The notes: generated by a model not told the origin, from the sequence alone. 64,000 nt of DNA from Maribacter_C sp947494565 (GCF_047345415.1 NZ_JBLFEP010000004.1:667696-731695), one strand, 5' to 3'; positions 44,370 to 54,600 are shown, counted from the stretch's first letter. Numbers and translations: made by a program.

Positions 44370-44870
44370 ATGGAAAATGATAATCCCATCGTTATTCTGG
44401 TTGGAGTTTGCGGTACCGGTAAGGGGGCTGTAGGTCAGCAACTGGCCAAAAGATTACAAGTTCCATTCTTTGATATGGACAAATTCAATAATTCTAAAGA
44501 CCGGACCAAAGACACGCTACCGCAAAAAATAAACATGGACAAATGGCTGACCTCCATTGAGGAGTTGATTTTGACTCAATCAAGCCAGCGAGGTTGTGTT
44601 CTTTCTTGTTCGATATTGAAAAAAGAACATCGCAAAAGACTGACAACCACTAGCAGTCATCCATTGGATTGGGTATTTATGAACGACTCCTTTGAAAATG
44701 TCGCCCAGCGTATCAAAAAAATTGAGCTTCCCGGCCGGCCTATGTCATTATTGAGATCGGACTTCGACATCCTCGAACCTCCAAAACGAGCTTTGACCAT
44801 AGATATGACCTATTCTGAACAAGAAATTGTGGATACCATCCTAAAATACTTGGCCCGTAAATACGGGTGA
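44370..44870 (+). CDS. gluconokinase-like small-molecule kinase
   Basis: A 166-residue P-loop kinase of the gluconate/shikimate kinase group. The nucleotide loop reads GVCGTGKGAVG; the residue after the conserved Lys is Gly instead of Ser/Thr. The C-terminal RPMSLLRSDFDILEPP matches the gluconokinase block. Ser-Cys-Ser-Ile-Leu-Lys-Lys in the middle is close to the family's CSALKRxYRD region. It opens the lyase operon, 25-35 nt after the predicted start point, and is followed by the PL6 gene. It may phosphorylate a sugar acid derived from alginate, but activity is uncertain because of the altered loop. Confidence 0.7.
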   Translation: MENDNPIVILVGVCGTGKGAVGQQLAKRLQVPFFDMDKFNNSKDRTKDTLPQKINMDKWLTSIEELILTQSSQRGCVLSCSILKKEHRKRLTTTSSHPLDWVFMNDSFENVAQRIKKIELPGRPMSLLRSDFDILEPPKRALTIDMTYSEQEIVDTILKYLARKYG

Positions 44871-44911
44871 CACCTGGTCTAGTAATTTCATTCATCTATA
44901 TCTTCCAAAAA

Positions 44912-47233
44912 ATGAAAATAAAAGGTTTATTACCCATAATTGTGACGCTGTTGCTGCTTTCCTGTGGAGCAAATACTCCTAAAAGAGGCATCTATGTAAA
45001 AGATATCGGCGCATTGAATGCCGCGATAGCAAAAGCAACTCCTGGAGACGAAATCATCATGGCCAATGGAGAATGGACCGATGTCGAAATCCGATTTGTA
45101 GGCTACGGCTCGGAGAAGCGGCCCATAACACTTAAAGCAGAAACTGCTGGTGAGGTATTGATCAAAGGAAAATCCGATTTAAAACTCGGAGGCGAATATT
45201 TAGTAGTAGATGGTTTGTTTTTTTTAGAGGGCTCATCTCCTTCAGGAGCGGTAATTGAATATGCCATCGACCAGGATACGCTCGCCAATCATTCTAAGGT
45301 CACGAACTGCGCAATTCTGGATTTTAATAAATCCCAAAGGAATAAGCAAGACCTGTGGGTGCTTTTCAAGGGACGCTACAACCAACTCGATTATTGCTAT
45401 CTGGCAGGAAAATCAAATCGAGGTCCTACCATCAGGGTTGACCTTGCAGGAAATAGAAGTATAAAGAATTACCATAAAATCACGAATAACTATTTCGGGC
45501 CACGACCTCCCAAAGGGGGTCCTAGTGCAGAGACCATACAGCTTGGAAATAGTTTTACGTCAATGGCACCAAGTTATACGCTAGTCGCAAATAATTTTTT
45601 TGATCGATGTAATGGCGAAGTAGAAGTTATTTCTAGTAAAACCAATTTCAATGAATTTCGAAATAATGTCTTCTACAAAAGCCAAGGTTCATTAGTAACA
45701 AGACACGGAAACTATTGCATCGTTGATGGTAATTATTTTATTGGGGATACGAGTTCTGAACAAATTGGGGGTGTACGATTGATAGGTACTGGGCATTGGG
45801 TAACCAACAATTATTTTTACAACCTCAAAGGAAAGGTTTTCCGAAGTCCACTTGCCGTTATGAACGGTATTCCAAAATCACCCCTCAATCGATACATACA
45901 GGTTACCGATGTGGTAGTAGCCCACAACTCCTGGATCAATTGTACGTCGCCTCTACAATTTGGAGTGGGTTCAAATGTCGAACAAAAAGATGTACTGCCA
46001 GCTTCGGAAATCAGATCTGAAAGACCTATTCGCACTATTGTGGCAAACAATCTCATTTACAATACCACCAGCGATAAGCAACCCGTAGTGGCTCACGATT
46101 CATTAGATGGAATCAATTTCAAGAGTAATTTGATAAATAATCAAGGCACAGCATTCGATCATGATTCAGGGTTTCATCAAGAAGACTTTTCTCTTTCCGA
46201 ACTGGAGGAAAACATTGTAATTCCCTCAAATGACCTACCTGACCTAGAACTTTATAATGGTTTTGAATTTGACCAAATTAAGGAAGACGTGTTCCGTAAT
46301 TCCCGTACAAACAATAATAAGGTCGGGGCCATATCCAGTGCACCCGTCGAGAAACCAAATCTGATGGACTTGTCACAATACGGCCCGGGTTGGTATATGC
46401 GAAACTCGGTCAAAGATACAATCGCTAAAACCTATACCGCAGGTTCCGTAGTCGAATTGAACACGGCAGTTCAAGAAGCAAAAAGTGGCGACACGATAAT
46501 TTTGACTGCTAACCGATATGAGTTGAAATCCTCATTAAAAATTGATAAAAAGCTAACCATAAAGTCAGCTGACACCCGCAATAAGGTGACAATTCAGTAT
46601 GATGGTCTGGCAGCAACCCCTACGTTTGAAATGAATCCCAAGGGAAAGCTTTTTTTAGAATCGGTAATCCTAAGGGGAAATAGAGATAACTACGCATTCG
46701 CAAGTTTGCATAGCAATATGTCCAGCTTGTACAATTTGAGCGTTGCCGAATGCGAACTATCGGATTTCGATTATGTGCTAAAAGGGTACAAGTATTCTTT
46801 TTCAGAGTACATTAAATTCACTTCCTCCTCTATTAGAAACTGTGCAAACGGTTTGGAGCTGTCCGCAGAAGACGATGACCGCGGTGATTACAATGCCGAA
46901 AATGTTTTTATTGATAATTGCACTTTTGAAGGTATCGATAAAAACGTTATCGATTACTACAGGGGCGGGTATGATGAGTCTACCGTTGGAGGCAACCTCA
47001 TAGTCACCAATAGTAGTTTTGCAGCATGTGGTGCTAAAGAGGAAAACGGAATTTTGATCAACACCTACGGCATCATTAATGTAGACCTTTCTGGAAATAG
47101 CTTTACAGATAATCAAGTGAAACTAGTTGCTCGTTTGTGGGGTGCAAAAAATAACACCTATTCGGATAACGAAATAAGTCGCTCGGGGAAGTTGGTTGTT
47201 GAAGAAAACCTTCCGTTGAAGCTGATGTACTAA
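44912..47233 (+). CDS. PL6 alginate lyase with second beta-helix domain, lipoprotein
   Basis: A 773-residue lipoprotein (lipobox LLLLSC, Cys18) that cleaves alginate by beta-elimination. The N-terminal right-handed beta-helix (residues ~25-480) has the catalytic pair Lys243 (SSKTNFNEFRNN) and Arg264 (LVTRHGNY), spaced 21 residues apart, as in the PL6 enzyme AlyGC. A second parallel beta-helix spans ~515-770 (NTAVQEAKSGDTIILT then repeated N/S-rich turns), the two-domain arrangement seen in AlyGC-like proteins. ATG 44912 gives the signal; an upstream GTG at 44867 overlaps the kinase stop. Cotranscribed with the kinase gene from operator 1. Confidence 0.9.
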   Translation: MKIKGLLPIIVTLLLLSCGANTPKRGIYVKDIGALNAAIAKATPGDEIIMANGEWTDVEIRFVGYGSEKRPITLKAETAGEVLIKGKSDLKLGGEYLVVDGLFFLEGSSPSGAVIEYAIDQDTLANHSKVTNCAILDFNKSQRNKQDLWVLFKGRYNQLDYCYLAGKSNRGPTIRVDLAGNRSIKNYHKITNNYFGPRPPKGGPSAETIQLGNSFTSMAPSYTLVANNFFDRCNGEVEVISSKTNFNEFRNNVFYKSQGSLVTRHGNYCIVDGNYFIGDTSSEQIGGVRLIGTGHWVTNNYFYNLKGKVFRSPLAVMNGIPKSPLNRYIQVTDVVVAHNSWINCTSPLQFGVGSNVEQKDVLPASEIRSERPIRTIVANNLIYNTTSDKQPVVAHDSLDGINFKSNLINNQGTAFDHDSGFHQEDFSLSELEENIVIPSNDLPDLELYNGFEFDQIKEDVFRNSRTNNNKVGAISSAPVEKPNLMDLSQYGPGWYMRNSVKDTIAKTYTAGSVVELNTAVQEAKSGDTIILTANRYELKSSLKIDKKLTIKSADTRNKVTIQYDGLAATPTFEMNPKGKLFLESVILRGNRDNYAFASLHSNMSSLYNLSVAECELSDFDYVLKGYKYSFSEYIKFTSSSIRNCANGLELSAEDDDRGDYNAENVFIDNCTFEGIDKNVIDYYRGGYDESTVGGNLIVTNSSFAACGAKEENGILINTYGIINVDLSGNSFTDNQVKLVARLWGAKNNTYSDNEISRSGKLVVEENLPLKLMY

Positions 47234-47448
47234 TCATTTGCACCATAACAGAAAAACACAATGCCAAGCCCCCTTTTAACATGCTACCTCATGTAGTTTC
47301 ATAGATGCATTGGTATTGCAATATGAGGTGGCACGGAAACAAGACCGAAGTTTGATTTCAACAAGCATTCGTAGGCCAGGTTAAAACGTCATTGGGAAAA
47401 TACCCGTTATAGTAGGATTTACTTAACCGACCGATTTTATGTTAAATA
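47234..47448. other. intergenic region after the PL6 gene with an inverted repeat
   Basis: The stretch between the PL6 stop and the next promoter holds an inverted repeat GCTACCTCAT (47283-47292) and ATGAGGTGGC (47323-47332), 9 of 10 positions complementary, with a 30-nt loop. No T-run follows, so a terminator role is unsure. No gene is supported. Confidence 0.35.
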
Positions 47449-47501
47449 TTTGTTAGTCTTACAAATATTCTTATTTTTGGTCAACCAAACTGGTTAACCA
47501 A
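47449..47501 (+). promoter_or_regulatory. promoter with alginate operator 2 (tandem PL7 gene)
   Basis: TTTG (47449-47452), 19 nt, TATTTTTG (47472-47479): a perfect Bacteroidota promoter. The operator 47477-47501 has TGGTCAACCA (47478) and the palindrome TGGTTAACCA (47491), 13 nt apart, overlapping the -7 box and the predicted start point. A 150-nt leader follows to the ATG at 47650. Confidence 0.8.
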
Positions 47502-47649
47502 TTATGAACTCTTAAGTATGCTCTTTTGATAGGACTGTATTTTGAATACAATTAGATTCTATTTCAAACAGTAAGAATCAAGTGAGATTTGAACGAGCCT
47601 ATCCGATTACTGTTATTGCTTTAATTGTAACACCGCACAAAAAAATAAG

Positions 47650-49713
47650 ATGAACTTTAAAATAATAAAATCAACTTTGGCCCATTATCCGTTAATGGCT
47701 ACTGTCGTTTTACTGCTACATGGTTGCGGGAATACCAATAAAAAGCAAGACCTCGCAAAGGAGAATACGAATTTAACTTCAGAGACTACTGCAAACGATA
47801 TTATACCCTTTTTCCAACATTGGAACCTGATCTTAGGTGATGGTTCCAATGTAGGCCAAGCAACGGACTACGATAACAAAGATTTCTTTTATACGGAGCG
47901 TGACGACAATGGCGATTGGGTGGTATTTAAGTCCCCTAATGCAGGCAATACCCATGGTACTTCGAACAATACAAGAAGCGAATTGGCCCAATTAAAAAAA
48001 TGGACCCCGATGACGGAAGCCAAAATGAACGCTACACTAAAGGTTATGAACGTCTCAACTACCGGAGATGCTCGTGTTGCAGCTACCTACTCTGTAGTTG
48101 TCGGTCAAATTCATAGTGCGGACGGCCATGAGAACGAACCGCTAAAAATATTTTACAAAAAATTTCCAGGTCATACCAAAGGTTCGGTCTTTTGGCATTA
48201 TGAAATCAATACAGCCGGTGATGACAATTCGCGTAGATGGGATTATTCCTATCCCATTTGGGGCTATGACTTTTCTGTTGTGGGAACCGATAAAGACACC
48301 TACCCACCAGAACCGGAAGATGGTATTGCCTTAGGCGAGGAGTTCAGTTATGAAGTGGATGTTAAGGATGGAATCATGCATCTAACATTCACTAGCGAAG
48401 GGCACAAAACCAAAACATTTACAAAAAGCCTTATTTCATCGGAATACACGGTACGCTCGAATATACCGGAACAAGTCAAAGATTTATTCGTGCCCATAGG
48501 TCAAGATGGTCTAGAGCGTAAAAATGCGTATTCTGGTGAAGGCCTCTTTTTTAAATTGGGAACCTACAACCAGACGAATGGAAAAGACCCTAAAGTGAAC
48601 AAAATTTGGTGTTCTGGTGCGGAAACACATGGCGGGGACCTTCAAAAACAATATGCATATGGCAATTACGCTGAAGTTTGGTTTAAATCGGCAAATATTA
48701 CGATCAGCGATGATGCCATATCAAATGCCCGATATTTTGAGGCCAATGACGGCCTAAGTACAAAAACAGTGTATCCGAATGAGGTAATTCCCTTTATGGA
48801 TAAATTTAAAATACTGCTGGGCGATGGAACCAATGTAGGGGACATCACGAAGTTCGAACATAAAGATTTCTTCTACACGGTCATCGATGGCACAAGGCGT
48901 TGGGTAGTTTACAAAACCCCAAATTCCGGTGTCACTTCAAAAAATTCCAGCAATACCAGAACAGAGTTGCACGAAAAAAGGGAATGGACTCCTGAACAGG
49001 GTGGTAAACTAACTGGCACCTGTAAGGTCATGCAAGTTTCAACTTCCGGTGATGCAAGAGTTGCAGCATCTTATGCAACCGTAATTGGGCAAATTCATAG
49101 TGGGGAGGGTCATGAAAATGAACCTATAAAAATATTTTACAAAAAATTCCCAGGCCATACCAAGGGGTCTGTATTCTGGAATTATGAGATCAATACGGCA
49201 GGTGATGATAATTCCGGGCGATGGGATTATTCCACGGCAGTATGGGGTTATGATATGTCTGTTATTGGGAAAAACAAGAATGAGCCCCCTACTGAACCTG
49301 TAGATGGTATAGAATTAGGGGAAGAATTCAGTTATGAAATTAATGTTTATCAAGGCATCATGTACCTCACCTTTAAAAGTGATGGCCATGAAACAAAAAC
49401 ATTTACCAAAAGTCTCATCTCATCTGAATATGTAAAAAAATCGGACCTACCGGCTCAAACCAGAAAACTATTCGTGCCTATAGGGCAAGATGGAACCGAA
49501 CGAGCTACCGCCTACAGCGGAGAGCTGAATTATTTTAAACAAGGGGCCTATAACCAAACCAATGGCAAAAGTCCAGAAACAAGTATGGTTTGGGGCGCAG
49601 GTGCGGAAACCTATGGCGGTGATATCGCAAAGCAGTATGAAAATGGTTGCTATACCGAAGTATGGTTTAGGGAAGCTACAGTAGGTCCGGGCACAATTCC
49701 GAACACAAATTAA
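47650..49713 (+). CDS. alginate lyase with two tandem PL7 domains, lipoprotein
   Basis: A 687-residue lipoprotein (lipobox LLHGC, Cys26). Two full PL7 beta-jelly-roll domains follow each other, ~residues 49-350 and ~378-685. Each has the catalytic set: TRSEL (Arg109) / TRTEL (Arg437); GQIHS (Gln153, His155) / GQIHS (Gln481, His483); and FFKLGTYNQ / YFKQGAYNQ with the catalytic Tyr. Long stretches are nearly identical between copies (KIFYKKFPGHTKGSVFW in both), also at nucleotide level, so the duplication is recent. Both domains look active. Own promoter and operator 2 upstream; KdgF follows after 276 nt. Confidence 0.9.
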   Translation: MNFKIIKSTLAHYPLMATVVLLLHGCGNTNKKQDLAKENTNLTSETTANDIIPFFQHWNLILGDGSNVGQATDYDNKDFFYTERDDNGDWVVFKSPNAGNTHGTSNNTRSELAQLKKWTPMTEAKMNATLKVMNVSTTGDARVAATYSVVVGQIHSADGHENEPLKIFYKKFPGHTKGSVFWHYEINTAGDDNSRRWDYSYPIWGYDFSVVGTDKDTYPPEPEDGIALGEEFSYEVDVKDGIMHLTFTSEGHKTKTFTKSLISSEYTVRSNIPEQVKDLFVPIGQDGLERKNAYSGEGLFFKLGTYNQTNGKDPKVNKIWCSGAETHGGDLQKQYAYGNYAEVWFKSANITISDDAISNARYFEANDGLSTKTVYPNEVIPFMDKFKILLGDGTNVGDITKFEHKDFFYTVIDGTRRWVVYKTPNSGVTSKNSSNTRTELHEKREWTPEQGGKLTGTCKVMQVSTSGDARVAASYATVIGQIHSGEGHENEPIKIFYKKFPGHTKGSVFWNYEINTAGDDNSGRWDYSTAVWGYDMSVIGKNKNEPPTEPVDGIELGEEFSYEINVYQGIMYLTFKSDGHETKTFTKSLISSEYVKKSDLPAQTRKLFVPIGQDGTERATAYSGELNYFKQGAYNQTNGKSPETSMVWGAGAETYGGDIAKQYENGCYTEVWFREATVGPGTIPNTN

Positions 49714-49797
49714 CTCATGACAAGTTCTTAATCTACAGTTCACTTTATGAAGTTGAAATAAAATATTTTTAAAGATAATAATACCATTAACATGCAG

Positions 49798-49876
49798 CTG
49801 GTCGTCGGTGAGTCAATGTTACCATTCACAATAGTGCGTTGGGCAATATGGAAAACTAGTAAGCCCCGGCGACCAG
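49798..49876. repeat. inverted repeat between tandem PL7 gene and kdgF
   Basis: CTGGTCGTCGG (49798-49808) and CCGGCGACCAG (49866-49876) are complementary with a single T/C difference (a G-U pair in RNA), enclosing 57 nt. It could be a long-range hairpin in the intercistronic RNA or the ends of a small decayed element. No coding potential inside. Confidence 0.4.
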
Positions 49877-49989
49877 AAATATTCGAATAACAATACAGAT
49901 TAAATTGAAACAAGCACATACAAATTAAACGCAAATTGGCATGATTACCAGCAGTCAGGTCCATATTATTTGATAAGAAAATTAAGATT

Positions 49990-50361
49990 ATGAAACGATT
50001 TAGTGAGAAATACATCATCGCAAAAAAAATGGAATGGGAAGAACTTGGAGGAGGAGTATCAAGAAAGTTTTTGGGTTACGACAACCAAATCATGATGGTA
50101 AAAGTGAAATTTGAAAAAGGAGCACTGGGTTCACCACATCAACATTTTCATACCCAAGCTACCTATTGTGTTTCAGGTAAATTTGAATTTGAAATTAATG
50201 GAGAAAAGAAAATCGTAGAAGCCGGAGACGGAGTTTACATAGAACCTAATTTGTTACATAGTGCCGTTTGTTTAGAAGAAGGGATGCTAATTGACACATT
50301 TAGCCCTGTACGGGAAGACTTCCTAAGTGGTGGTGAGGTATCCTATTTTGGAGATAAATAG
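49990..50361 (+). CDS. kdgF: KdgF, unsaturated monouronate-opening cupin
   Basis: A 123-residue cupin converting the 4,5-unsaturated uronate monomers from alginate or pectin to the linear keto acid DEH. The metal site is HQHFHTQ (His50, His52, Gln56) with His90 in PNLLHSAVC, and the family end IDTFSPVREDFL is present. Length and sequence fit KdgF closely. It starts at ATG 49990. The 58-nt gap to the SDR gene suggests one transcript. No TGGT/ACCA operator lies before it, so it may depend on readthrough from the tandem PL7 gene. Confidence 0.93.
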   Translation: MKRFSEKYIIAKKMEWEELGGGVSRKFLGYDNQIMMVKVKFEKGALGSPHQHFHTQATYCVSGKFEFEINGEKKIVEAGDGVYIEPNLLHSAVCLEEGMLIDTFSPVREDFLSGGEVSYFGDK

Positions 50362-50419
50362 TCATAATATAAAAAGTTAGTCCCTATCGGGGAGATTTAA
50401 AAGAATAAAACAGACAATT

Positions 50420-51172
50420 ATGGATTTAAAGGGAAAGATTGCAATTGTAACCGGCGGTACCAGGGATATAGGAAAAGCCATATCGCTAAGATTGGCAAAG
50501 GAAGGGGTAAAAGTTGTCGCCAATTATTTTAATAACGAAGACAACGCAAAAGAAACACTTAAGGAGATTGAAGCTTTGGGAGGAACTGCTATTATCGTCA
50601 AAGGCGATATGACCCAAAAGGGAGATGTCGCCAATTTGGTAAGAGAAACAATTGGCGCTTTCGGAGGCAACATTGATATAGTAGTCAACAATGCAGGAGG
50701 TTTGGTAGCTAGAAAAACCATAGCCGAAATGGACGAGGCCTTTTTCAATAAAGTTATGTTTTTAAACCTCAACTCTACATTTTTAGTTTCAAAAGCAGCA
50801 TTGCCATATATGGATTCTGGCGGCTCAATAGTAAACATTGCCTCCCAAGCGGGAAGGGATGGTGGCGGCGGTGGATCTTTGGCTTATGCCACATCGAAGG
50901 GTGCTGTTATGACCTTTACAAGAGGTTTAGCAAAAGAAGTAGGGCCGAAAGGCATTCGGGTAAATTCCTTATGCCCAGGTATGATCGCAACTAAATTTCA
51001 TGATGACTTTACCAAAGATGAGGTGCGTAAAAAGGTGGAAGGTATGACACCCCTTCGCAGACAAGGTTCTGCACAAGAAATCGCGAACACCGTGGCATGC
51101 TTGGCTTCCTCGGAAACATCTTTCATGACAGGAGCGAATGTGGATATCAACGGGGGGCTGGCATTTTCGTAG
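50420..51172 (+). CDS. short-chain dehydrogenase/reductase of the alginate locus
   Basis: A 250-residue classical SDR. The cofactor loop is TGGTRDIG, with Asp where the usual TGxxxGxG has Gly. NNAG is at ~residue 90, the catalytic Ser is in IVNIASQAG, YATSK holds Tyr and Lys, and the C-terminal end is NVDINGGLAFS. Relatives include gluconate 5-dehydrogenase and 2-deoxy-gluconate dehydrogenase (KduD). Located right after kdgF, it may reduce DEH or act on a related keto sugar acid, sharing the job with the second SDR at 62944. Confidence 0.85.
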   Translation: MDLKGKIAIVTGGTRDIGKAISLRLAKEGVKVVANYFNNEDNAKETLKEIEALGGTAIIVKGDMTQKGDVANLVRETIGAFGGNIDIVVNNAGGLVARKTIAEMDEAFFNKVMFLNLNSTFLVSKAALPYMDSGGSIVNIASQAGRDGGGGGSLAYATSKGAVMTFTRGLAKEVGPKGIRVNSLCPGMIATKFHDDFTKDEVRKKVEGMTPLRRQGSAQEIANTVACLASSETSFMTGANVDINGGLAFS

Positions 51173-51263
51173 CCAAATACCAAACGTATTGTGGATTTCG
51201 CAATCCGGTGACCGCTCAGTTGTTAAGGTCACAAAAAATCAAATCATAAAATTTGGATTTAAT

Positions 51264-51316
51264 TTTTATTTAACAAAGTAATAACATATATTTGGTAAAC
51301 CAAATTGGTTAACCAG
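51264..51316 (+). promoter_or_regulatory. promoter with alginate operator 3 (susC operon)
   Basis: TATATTTG (51287-51294) fits the -7 box; TTTT (51264-51267) lies 19 nt upstream in place of TTTG. The operator 51292-51316 has TGGTAAACCA (51293) and TGGTTAACCA (51306), 13 nt apart. The predicted start near 51301 leaves a leader of about 320 nt before susC. Confidence 0.75.
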
Positions 51317-51403
51317 TATGGAAAACCAATTAAAAAGCATCTAAAAGCCTAACTACTAACGAGCTATAACTTACGAAATGGGAAAATAAATCTAAGAAAT
51401 GAA

Positions 51404-51464
51404 AAAAGGACGGGTGCACGCCCATCCTTTTAATTCAAATTACTTCATTTTGAAGGGAAGTAAT
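51404..51464 (+). promoter_or_regulatory. structured 5' leader of susC
   Basis: Two hairpins lie in the leader. The first has AAAAGGA (51404-51410) paired with TCCTTTT (51425-51431) plus GGG/CCC inside. The second has perfect 8-nt arms ATTACTTC (51439-51446) and GAAGTAAT (51457-51464). A competing small stem CTTCA/TGAAG (51443-51447, 51451-51455) cannot form together with it. The first hairpin is followed by few T residues, so attenuation is possible but unproven. Confidence 0.4.
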
Positions 51465-51469
51465 ACTTA
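51450..51469 (+). repeat. leader element, copy 1 (susC)
   Basis: TTGAAGGGAAGTRATACTTA with A at the R position. It matches a copy upstream of the MFS gene in 19 of 20 nt. Both are preceded by TGCACGC, here at 51415-51421. The part AAGTAATACTT is a dyad. Confidence 0.5.
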
Positions 51470-51619
51470 CATGATACCAATGATATCATATTCTACAAAA
51501 TTACAATAAACATTTGATTTTTTAGAATGCGTGTCTTCGGTAAATTTCATTTAACAGGTGTAGACCTATTAAGTGTCAAAACTCAAAATTGACTAACATT
51601 TTAACTTAAACTAAATTTT

Positions 51620-54600
51620 ATGAAGATTACGTTACTAAAAAGGCTGTTGTTGTTCGGAGCATTCATTTGTTTCTCCGCGGTATCGGCTCAGACAGTATCA
51701 GGTACGGTCACTGATTCTAGTGGCCCATTGCCTGGAGCAAGTGTTGTGGTTAAGGGAACCACAAATGGCACACAAACCGATTTCGATGGAAATTTCACTA
51801 TAGACAACGTTGACAGCTCCGCTACTTTGGTATTTAGCTACATCGGCTATTCCACACAGGAAATTGCGGTAAACGGTCAAGGAACTATAAATGTTATCCT
51901 AGCAGAAGATGCTAGTCAACTTGATGAAGTCGTGGTGGTCGGTTACGGCACTCAGAAAAAATCTACAATAACCGGTTCCATATCAAAAGTAACCAATGAG
52001 ACTTTAGATCAAATTGCCGTATCGAGGGTTGATGATGCTCTTATTGGTCAGGTTTCCGGTGTTAATATACAAGCAACAAATGCTGAAGCGGGTGGTGCAC
52101 CTACAATCACAATTAGAGGTGTTGGCTCCATAGCAGCGGACTCAGGACCTGCGTTAGTGGTTGACGGAATTGTGGTAAGCTCAGATTTTCTTGGAAACCT
52201 TGACATGAACGATGTAGAATCTTTTGAAGTTTTGAAGGATGCTGCTTCGGCCGCAATTTATGGTAGTGAAGGTGCAAATGGGGTTATTTTGATAACGACT
52301 AAAAGTGGTAAGGCGGGAAAAACAAAATTCAGTTACCAGACCTACACCGGATACAAGCAGGCACATGGTAGCGATGATTACAAAAAAGATATCGATGAGT
52401 GGTTTGCATTGGAGCAATCAGTTGCTGGCACACTATCTGAAGAATCGCAGTACATTAAACTTTTAGTAGGGACAACAGGAGTAAATAGAGATTGGCAAGA
52501 TGTTTTCTTTGATGGAGGTAACGTAACAAGTCATTCACTTTCTGCTAGAGGGGGTACTGAAGATACGAAGTTCAGTACATCTCTAAGATACCTTCACGAT
52601 CAAGGAGTGGTAATAACAGATGATTATAAATTATATACCGCTAATTTAAAGGTTAATTCGAAAATTGGTAAAAAATTGAAGTTTGGCCTTAGTGCTACTC
52701 CCTCTTACACCAAACAGCGACGTTTACCAACTTCAATTCATAACCCAATTCGTCAATCACCTTGGTTGCCAATTTATCATACCGAAGAATCGCTGCAGTT
52801 TATTAATCGTGATGTATATCCAGATGTCGGTGTTGGGGATTATTTCTGGGAAAACCATTTAGTCGAATTGGATTTGGATGGAGACGGTAGTGATTCGAGA
52901 CCTCGTACGTCCGGTGATTCAAATCCGTACCAACAATATGTTGAGAGAGAACACTACGATTTTAATACCAAATTATACGGTTCAACCTATTTGAGTTATG
53001 AAATTGCCGATGGCCTTACGGCAAAAGCATCTTTGGGTGTAACTATAGACCAGAGAAAACAAACAAGGTGGGACGGCACCAATTACCATGCTTCCGGCGC
53101 TAGTAGGTCTCAGTACACATTGAACAATAGATTTCGCACAAGATTAATTAACGATAACACTCTTAATTATACGAAGACTTTTGGAGACCATGACCTAAAT
53201 GTTTTGGCTGGTTTGACCATTCAAAAAAGAAGAGCTGAGTTCAGTACAATAATTGGTAGTGGGTTCACCGATGACCGCCTTAAAAACATGAATGGGGCTG
53301 ATCCTGAAAACACTATTGTAACTGAATTTAACACAAACCGCAGCAAAATAGGTTATTTCGCCAGAGTTAATTATGCCTATTTAGGGAAATACTTGTTCAA
53401 TGCCTCTTTCAGACGAGATGGTAGCTCTGTATTTGGTGTTGACTCCAAATGGGGTAACTTCCCTGCTGTATCGGTGGGTTGGAATGTTGCCAAAGAAAAT
53501 TTCTTAAGCAATAGTGATATAATAAGCAATCTAAAGTTTAGGGCCAGTTATGGTCTTACGGGTTCAGAAAACTTCAATGTAGGAAATGCGCTAACAAATG
53601 CATGGCCATACCTCGCGTTAAGTCAAAATACGAACTATGGCATCACGCAAGGTGCTGCTCCTCTAAATATTGCTAATCCTGGTTTGCAATGGGAGGCTTC
53701 CAAAGAATTGACTATAGGTTTAGACTATGGCTTTGCAGGCAATAGAATATCCGGTTCCATTGATTATTATCAGAGAAATAGTGATGAATTACTTTTAAAC
53801 AACCCTGTATCCTACCTGACTGGGTTTAATCAAGGTATTGTAAACCTAGGAGAGGTACAGAACAGAGGTTTCGAATTTGAACTTAGAACTAAAAACATTA
53901 GTAATGAAAATTTTAGTTGGAACTCCACATTAATAGCCTCTACCAACCAAAATGAATTATTGAGTTTTGGGGATTCCAATAATGCCTTAATATCTGATAC
54001 TTACGGCAGAAATTCTCAGTGGATTAATCGCATAGGTGAGCCTATTTCGTCTTACTGGGGTTTTGTTGTTGATGAGGAGCTTTTTGATGAAACTTCTTTT
54101 AGAACAACATATGTCGATAGCCCATGGAATAGAATAAACGGGCAATCTAGAGCGACTATTGTAAAGGATTTAAATGGTGACGGTTTAATTACCGACGAGG
54201 ACAAAACCATTTTGGGAGATCCTTATCCGGATTTGATATATAGCTTTACAAATGAATTCAAACTAGGGGACTTTGATCTTTCCTTCATGGTGCAAGGAAG
54301 TCTTGGTGGCCAAGTAAACAATATTGGCGATGAGTACTTCTATAACTGGTTCGGCAATACTACAAGAAGTACAGGTGCCGAAGAAGCTGTAGCTGCCGGT
54401 CTCGTGCCCGATGTCTCTTTTATTCAAAGAAAGGTTGTAACGAGCGAAGTAATTGCCAGTTCCGATTATTTTTCCTTGCGTAATGTAAATCTTGGATATA
54501 ATTTTTCAAATGATCTGACTTCTCGTATAGGTTTAGATGGATTAAGACTGTATGCCACTGCCCAGAATCTGGTATATGTAACCGCTGATGATTATCACGG

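Noticed and set aside
44867..44911. GTG start for the PL6 gene overlapping the kinase stop
   Set aside because: The ATG at 44912 directly begins a lipoprotein signal; the extension would hide it.
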